Assembly (NCBI RefSeq): GCF_003852895.1
Contig: NZ_QUSW01000011.1
Coordinates: 124,001-188,000 of the forward strand
Length of the DNA stretch: 64,000 nucleotides
From: Rhizobacter terrae
GTDB lineage: Bacteria > Pseudomonadota > Gammaproteobacteria > Burkholderiales > Burkholderiaceae_C
Direction: 5' to 3'
The first letter of the stretch is position 1, and each line of letters opens with the position of its first letter. The notes beneath the pieces are model-generated. The model searched no databases. It was not told where the DNA came from and saw only the letters and a program-made list of their open reading frames with translations. This document shows positions 58,360-64,000 of this stretch, one piece after another. The position numbers were made by a program, and so were the translations under genes.

Positions 58360-59121
58360 TCAAGCCCCATCAAGATAGAAGGCACTGGCCACCTTCGGCA
58401 CCGTCTGCGGCGCCTTGTTCTTCCCGCCGTCCTTGAAGCCGAACAGCTCCGCCGGCGATTGCGTCTCGGGCAGCACGTAGATGATGGTGTCGCTGTCGCG
58501 CACCGTCGGCGCCAGCACGTTCTCGTAGAAGGCTGCCGGCAGGTTGATGCAGCCGTAGGAGATGCGGTGCTCGGCCGGCTTGGATGAGGCCAGGCGTTGC
58601 AGGCGCCGCTCGGCCGGGTTGTTGGTGATCACGCGGTGCATGGACACCGCGGCTTCGTAGTCCACCCACACGATGTCCACGCCATGGCCGTTCACGCCGG
58701 GCTCGGCCACGAACCGCCCGGCCGGTGTGGTGCGTTCGTTGGCGGCGATGTTGGACAGCTCGCGGTCTCCCACGCCGGGGTAGGTCTCGTCGCCCTTGGT
58801 GAGGCCCAGCAGCACCGGCGCTGCGCCGCGCAGCTTGCCCTCCGGCGTGAAGACATAGGTCCGGGCGGCGTGCTTGTCGACGATGACAAAGGACGAGCCT
58901 TCGTTGTCGTTGGCGTTGAGCACCCAGCTGGCGACCTGCAGCGCATCCTTGGAGGGCTTCTCCGTGCCGAAATCTGGCCGCTTGACCGCGTCAACAGCAG
59001 GGGCAACGGTCGCGGCGGGCTGCTTCGCCTTGGGCTTGCGGGCCTGGGCGTCCGGCGTCGCGGCCAGGGCCGAGGCTGCCATCAGGAGGGCGAGGAGGCG
59101 AGGGGTGAGCGAGGACTGCAT
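58360..59121 (-). CDS. L,D-transpeptidase (YkuD family)
   Basis: A 253-residue exported protein with signal peptide (1-26, ending TPDAQAR-like). The YkuD domain spans about 90-220: FVIVDKHAARTYVF, then AVSMHRVITNNPAERR (catalytic His region) and HRISYGCINLP, with the nucleophilic Cys. It forms 3-3 cross-links or attaches proteins to peptidoglycan. The start at 59121 is at the signal peptide; the upstream extension is not conserved. The end abuts the repeat copy 2. Confidence 0.85.
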   Translation of the reverse strand: MQSSLTPRLLALLMAASALAATPDAQARKPKAKQPAATVAPAVDAVKRPDFGTEKPSKDALQVASWVLNANDNEGSSFVIVDKHAARTYVFTPEGKLRGAAPVLLGLTKGDETYPGVGDRELSNIAANERTTPAGRFVAEPGVNGHGVDIVWVDYEAAVSMHRVITNNPAERRLQRLASSKPAEHRISYGCINLPAAFYENVLAPTVRDSDTIIYVLPETQSPAELFGFKDGGKNKAPQTVPKVASAFYLDGA

Positions 59122-59427
59122 GGTCTTGAACGGCAAGCTGAGGAGCAACGGTCGCCTTGCAGCAAACGATGTTCCCAAGTCGTTTCCTTGTGAAGCCAGA
59201 TGTAGCCACGTCGCCGACAAGGTCGCATGGCATTCGTGCTGTGAGGTTTACCAGCTTGCCCGGTTTACCGGCCTTGTTCGCAACAGCCTGTGACCGAACG
59301 AGCGTGCGGCAGGAAGTCAAGGAGGAAGTTTGGAAGCCAGCCCCAAGGTCTAGGGGTGTTCGCCTGTCCGGTCCGAGGCCTAGATTCCGTTTCGCCAAGA
59401 ACGAACAAACACATTGGGGAGACTCTC
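59122..59427. other. Intergenic gap between divergent genes, no gene seen
   Basis: 306 nt between the L,D-transpeptidase start and the activator start. It must contain both promoters. Candidate -10-like TAGATT lies near 59381. No convincing sigma-54 site (GG-N10-GC) in standard form, hairpin or RNA motif was identified. Confidence 0.45.
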
Positions 59428-60843
59428 GTGCTCAAGACCGAGATTCCACATGCCTTGGCAGCGCCAGCTGCACTCGATGTCAGCGTGTGCGCGTCGGATG
59501 CCCTGGCCGATCTGGGCCACACGCTCTGCGCAGTCTTGCGCGCCTTCGAGGGGGCGTCGCTGTCAGTGTCCAGCGGCAGCCTGAAGATGAAGCCTTCGGC
59601 CTGCGACCTGCTCATCCAGGTGGTGAGCGAAGCCTGCGTGCCGGCGGCACTGGAGCAGTTGCTGCGCCAGCGCGCCGGCCAGCCCGGCTGCGCGGTGCTG
59701 GTGGTGGCCGTGGACCTGCCGGCCTCGAGCCTGGACGAACTGCTGGCCGCCGGTGCCTGCGACTTCCTTCGCGCGCCTGTCGCCACCGGTGAACTGGCGA
59801 CTCGCGTGCGGCGCGCGCTGGGACTCGCGCAGGAGCGCGCGAGCCTGAACCCGCGGCCCATCCACCCGGCGCTGCGCGACCTCATCGGGGACAGCCCGGC
59901 CTTTGCCCAGCAGGTGGCGCGCGTGCCAGTGCTTGCGCGGTACGACGCGAGCGTGCTCATCCTCGGCGACACCGGCACCGGCAAGGAAGTCTGCGCCCAG
60001 GCCATCCACTACCTGTCCGCCCGTGCAGGCGGGCCGTGGGTGGCGGTGAACTGCGGCGCCATTCCCACCGAGCTGGTCGAGGCGGAACTCTTCGGCCACG
60101 TGAAGGGCGCCTACACCCATGCGCACAGCTCGCGCGCCGGCCTGGTGCGCGAGGCCGAGGGCGGCACGCTGTTCCTCGACGAGATCGACTCGCTGCCCTA
60201 CGGCGCGCAGGCCAAGCTGCTGCGCTTCCTGCAGGAAAAGGAATACCGCCCCGTCGGCTCCAACCAGGTGACGCACGCCGACGTGCGTGTGATCGCCGCC
60301 ACCAACCGCAACCCGGCCCAGCTGACGGCACGCGGCAACTTCCGCCAGGACCTGCTGTTCCGCCTGAACGTGCTGACCCTGCACCTGCCCCTGCTGCGCG
60401 AGCGGCAGTCCGACATCCCGGCGCTGGCCCTGTTCTTCCTGCGCTCAGCGGCAAGACAGTGGCAGAAGGCGGCGCCCGGCCTGTCGCCAGCCGCGCTCAA
60501 GAAGCTCGTGGCCTACGACTGGCCGGGCAACGTGCGCGAGCTGAAGAACGTGATGGAACGTGCCGTGCTCATGTCCTCGTCCGGGCAGTTGAGCGCACAG
60601 GACATCGACTTCGACGGCAGTTGCGCCTCGATCGATGCCGTGCCCGTGAGCGAGGAGTCCTTCCGCGCGGCCAAGGCACGCGTGGTGGAGAACTTCGAGC
60701 GCTCGTACATCGAGCATCTGCTGGCATCGAACGCCGGCAACGTCACCCATGCGGCCCGGGCGGCCAAGAAGAACCGGCGCGCCTTCTTCGAGCTGATGCG
60801 CAAGTACAAGATCGAGTCGGATGCCTACCGGGAGGCTGTGTAG
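59428..60843 (+). CDS. Sigma-54-interacting-type AAA+ transcriptional activator with altered GAFTGA loop
   Basis: A 471-residue regulator. The N-terminal about 130 residues form a degenerate receiver-like domain (CAVLVVAVDLPASSLDELLAAGACDFLRAP, in part). The AAA+ domain spans about 150-380: Walker A GDTGTGKEV, ELFGHVKGAYTHA at the usual GAFTGA position, Walker B GGTLFLDEID, and ATNRNP/FRQDLLFRLNV with the arginine finger. A Fis-type C-terminal HTH ends it (NVTHAARAAKKNRRAFFELM). GAFTGA reads GAYTHA, so canonical sigma-54 contact is doubtful. The start is GTG at 59428. Confidence 0.87.
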   Translation: MLKTEIPHALAAPAALDVSVCASDALADLGHTLCAVLRAFEGASLSVSSGSLKMKPSACDLLIQVVSEACVPAALEQLLRQRAGQPGCAVLVVAVDLPASSLDELLAAGACDFLRAPVATGELATRVRRALGLAQERASLNPRPIHPALRDLIGDSPAFAQQVARVPVLARYDASVLILGDTGTGKEVCAQAIHYLSARAGGPWVAVNCGAIPTELVEAELFGHVKGAYTHAHSSRAGLVREAEGGTLFLDEIDSLPYGAQAKLLRFLQEKEYRPVGSNQVTHADVRVIAATNRNPAQLTARGNFRQDLLFRLNVLTLHLPLLRERQSDIPALALFFLRSAARQWQKAAPGLSPAALKKLVAYDWPGNVRELKNVMERAVLMSSSGQLSAQDIDFDGSCASIDAVPVSEESFRAAKARVVENFERSYIEHLLASNAGNVTHAARAAKKNRRAFFELMRKYKIESDAYREAV

Positions 60844-60954
60844 CCGGCGCGGTGCGTGAACCCGCACCCGTGTGTCACGCCCTCGAATGCTCTAGAGTGG
60901 CGTGAGCGGCGCAGGCCACGGCCCGTGGTGCCGCCCGCGAAGCGGGGAGAGCAA

Positions 60955-62640
<1,686 letters not shown>

Positions 62641-62662
62641 TCCGCCAGCCTCGCCGTTGGGT

Positions 62663-62793
62663 CGAACACCGAACGTTTCGCGGACGGAGTTTCAGGTCAG
62701 TCGCCGGGGCCAGTGGAGCAATCTTTCTATCCAGGGCTGCCGCGAGAAGTCCAGCTGTCTTCGACATGGAAGTCGCCCGAAGCGTTAGGTTCG
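62663..62793. repeat. Imperfect inverted repeat with attC-like ends (tentative)
   Basis: Arms 62668-62685 (ACCGAACGTTTCGCGGAC) and 62772-62790 (GTCGCCCGAAGCGTTAGGT) are imperfect reverse complements (15 of 18 with a bulge). The right end GTTAGGT fits the integron attC R' consensus GTTRRRY, but the left end does not fully fit RYYYAAC. It lies between the kinase gene and the lower-GC 3' region. No second copy separates the following genes, so a cassette array is not shown. Confidence 0.3.
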
Positions 62794-62812
62794 TGCGGCT
62801 TGGAAGGGCTGG

Positions 62813-63294
62813 TCATCGACAGTTGTCCTGGCTGCTGTTGATTGCGAACTCGTACAGAACATCGGGGCAGCGCTCTTCGTTGCCTTGCCCATCGGTGAAC
62901 TCTATGGGTTCAAAGCCGTGCCGCTCGTAGAACCTGCGTGCTCCGGCATTGGCTTGGAACGTATAAAGACGAATGGGTGGCGCCAATGTACGCAAGGCAT
63001 GTGCAAGCAGCAAGGAGCCAATGCCACGGTTGACCGAGCGAGGATCGACGGACATTTGCGTGATCCAGAGATGGTCTTCGACCGTTCGGTGGACATGATG
63101 CCGACGACTTCGCCGTGCGACTCGGCAACCGTAACGCCACCCGATGGAACGAGAGATTTCGCGGCCCAGTCATGCATCTGCGCCTCTGAGTGCACGGAAG
63201 GGGCGTATGGCATGAACGCTCTTCGAACATCGATGAGCAACTTCGCGATGCGGCATGCATCCGTAGCGGTGGCGGGGCGCAATACCACGTTCAA
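62813..63294 (-). pseudogene. GNAT family N-acetyltransferase, frameshifted
   Basis: A GNAT acetyltransferase split across two frames. The N-terminal half (frame ending at 62902) reads MNVVLRPATATDACRIAKLL and GEVVGIMS; the C-terminal half (frame of 62813-63055) reads DHLWITQMSVDPRSVNRGIG, GSLLLAHAL and FYERHGFEPIEFTDG. Together these make a complete GNAT of about 160 residues (acetyl-CoA loop RGIGSLLL). A one-base loss near 63094-63099, in the ATCATGTCC stretch, explains the shift. It may be a true pseudogene or a sequencing error. Confidence 0.75.
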
Positions 63295-63318
63295 GCAGGA
63301 GTCCTCGCCTTCGTGTTG

Positions 63319-63833
63319 TCAGAGCTTGCGGCGAAAGGCGTGCAGCAAGCCGCGCCCGAATCGCTGGAGAAATGAAAGTGCCGTTTGCTCGCTGCGCCCC
63401 GCGTTTGGAGCGGGTGCAGTCCGGCTGGCCAGGCCACCTTGCAATGAATAGTCGCAGCAGCCTGTTCGCGACAGGCGCGCAAGAATCTTGGGGTCGCGTC
63501 CGCCATACCGCAGCGCATCGACGCAGCAGACTTCAATGGCCCTGCAGGCCTGCTCGATTTCTTCTTCCGTCTCGGGTTGCCTGAGGAAGTACGTGTCAGA
63601 GTTTGTGTCGGTCAGCGGTGCAAGCAGGCTTGGAGCCTGAGCTTCAGGAACGCCGCATGAGAGGCATTGCCCACACCAGGTTCCATCCTGCATGACGTCC
63701 CCAAGCGTGTAGAACGGGCCCGGAGCGCGCATGAATCCGTGCAGATCCACCGATCCTCGGACGTGGGGCGCCAAGCGCACTTCGGGCATTGGATCTGAGC
63801 CTTCTCTTTCATGGTTGGGAGCTTGGCTTTCAA
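63319..63833 (-). pseudogene. Zinc-ribbon-type hypothetical protein, apparently frameshifted
   Basis: One frame starting at 63833 gives IQCPKCAWRPTSEDRWIC, a typical Cys-rich N-terminus. The other (open to 63319) gives GTWCGQCLSCGVPEAQ followed by DTYFLRQPETEEEIEQACR and YGGRDPKILARL. The pattern C-x2-C-x-W-R-P ... W-C ... Q-C-L-S-C is consistent with one zinc-ribbon protein broken by a frameshift at about 63700-63780. Alternatively a shorter intact protein starts at 63789 (MPEVRLAPH). Function unknown. Confidence 0.5.
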
Positions 63834-63865
63834 CAGTGTTCGTCACGTTCCTTGGGACGACATGT

Positions 63866-64000
63866 CTATTCAACATAGAACTTCTGACCGCAGCGGCGAT
63901 GCCGTTCACCGATTGTCGTGTTCGGATCCGAAGGCTTGAACTTGAAGTTGCAGTTTGGGCAGCGTGTCCAACCCTCTTCATCGACGGCAACGCGTACAGG
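63866..64000 (-). CDS. C-terminal end of a Cys-rich protein (5' truncated by window edge)
   Basis: A 44-residue C-terminal fragment open to the window edge: VDEEGWTRCPNCNFKFKPSD, then RRCGQKFYVE and a stop. The C-x2-C ... C pattern suggests zinc binding. The frame is uninterrupted across the last 135 bases. It lies just upstream of the zinc-ribbon-like gene at 63319-63833 on the same strand, so a run of small zinc-ribbon genes may continue outside the window. Confidence 0.6.
   Translation of the reverse strand, partial: PVRVAVDEEGWTRCPNCNFKFKPSDPNTTIGERHRRCGQKFYVE

Noticed and set aside
57506-58587. ORFs in the inverted-repeat region as genes
   Set aside because: They follow the repeats on both strands, with low-complexity products and no family pattern.

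Overview
The window is high-GC chromosomal DNA, with clear G/C preference at third codon positions, from a betaproteobacterium, almost certainly order Burkholderiales (Comamonadaceae or a close relative). The evidence is the class A RNase P RNA, the LysR-rich regulation, the family I lipase with its foldase, the adjacent DUF1800/DUF1501 pair, PyrC of the proteobacterial type, and intergenic inverted repeats of a style I associate with this group. I cannot name the genus from the sequence alone.

Layout. 1-5.9 kb: 3' end of pyrC, a LysR regulator, then a D-amino-acid/glutamate-type locus (two related periplasmic binding proteins, a DadA-like FAD dehydrogenase, an Asp/Glu racemase) around a divergent promoter region. 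6-8.4 kb: glutathione S-transferase diverging from a LysR gene that overlaps a DUF3025 gene. 8.4-11.3 kb: an unrecognised cysteine-rich three-gene unit. 11.5-11.8 kb: rnpB. 11.9-18.2 kb: HAF-repeat protein, a PlsY-like/GNAT-aminotransferase operon, and an ECF sigma/anti-sigma pair diverging from a Tat metallophosphoesterase plus a CuA-type cupredoxin. 18.3-21.8 kb: leucine-rich repeat protein, atypical SDR protein, and a tandem pair of tRNA-like elements. 21.8-28.4 kb: amidohydrolase, ICL/PEPM-family lyase, crystallin-metzincin lipoprotein, and a drug-efflux MFS with divergent LysR.

28.4-31.7 kb is visibly less GC-rich and carries a run of short minus-strand orphan genes, including an ankyrin protein, that resembles an accessory or immunity-gene islet. 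31.7-38.3 kb: membrane peptidase-like protein, deaminase-like protein, Bcr/CflA transporter, membrane-anchored alpha-carbonic anhydrase and a TPR lipoprotein. 38.4-44.2 kb: ComEA-like protein, DUF1501/DUF1800 pair, and a Ser/Thr kinase downstream of a haem-binding membrane sensor. 44.3-49.1 kb: small-molecule enzymes and the lipase/foldase operon. 49.4-57.8 kb: envelope genes (lipoproteins, glycine-zipper protein, murQ, beta-barrel protein, LPG-synthase-like flippase, MATE pump, Thr/Ser-rich secreted protein). 57.8-58.35 kb: two oppositely oriented copies of a structured repeat. 58.4-62.6 kb: L,D-transpeptidase, an atypical sigma-54-type activator and a hybrid histidine kinase. 62.8-64 kb: lower-GC, partly frameshifted genes running off the edge.

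Most genes are in short operons of one to three, often with 1-4 nt start/stop overlaps. I saw no CRISPR array, no transposase, no rRNA and no prophage. The least explained items are the structured repeat pair at 57.8-58.35 kb, the tRNA-like pair at 20.8-21.0 kb, the cysteine-rich unit at 8.4-11.3 kb and the PlsY/GNAT-aminotransferase operon.
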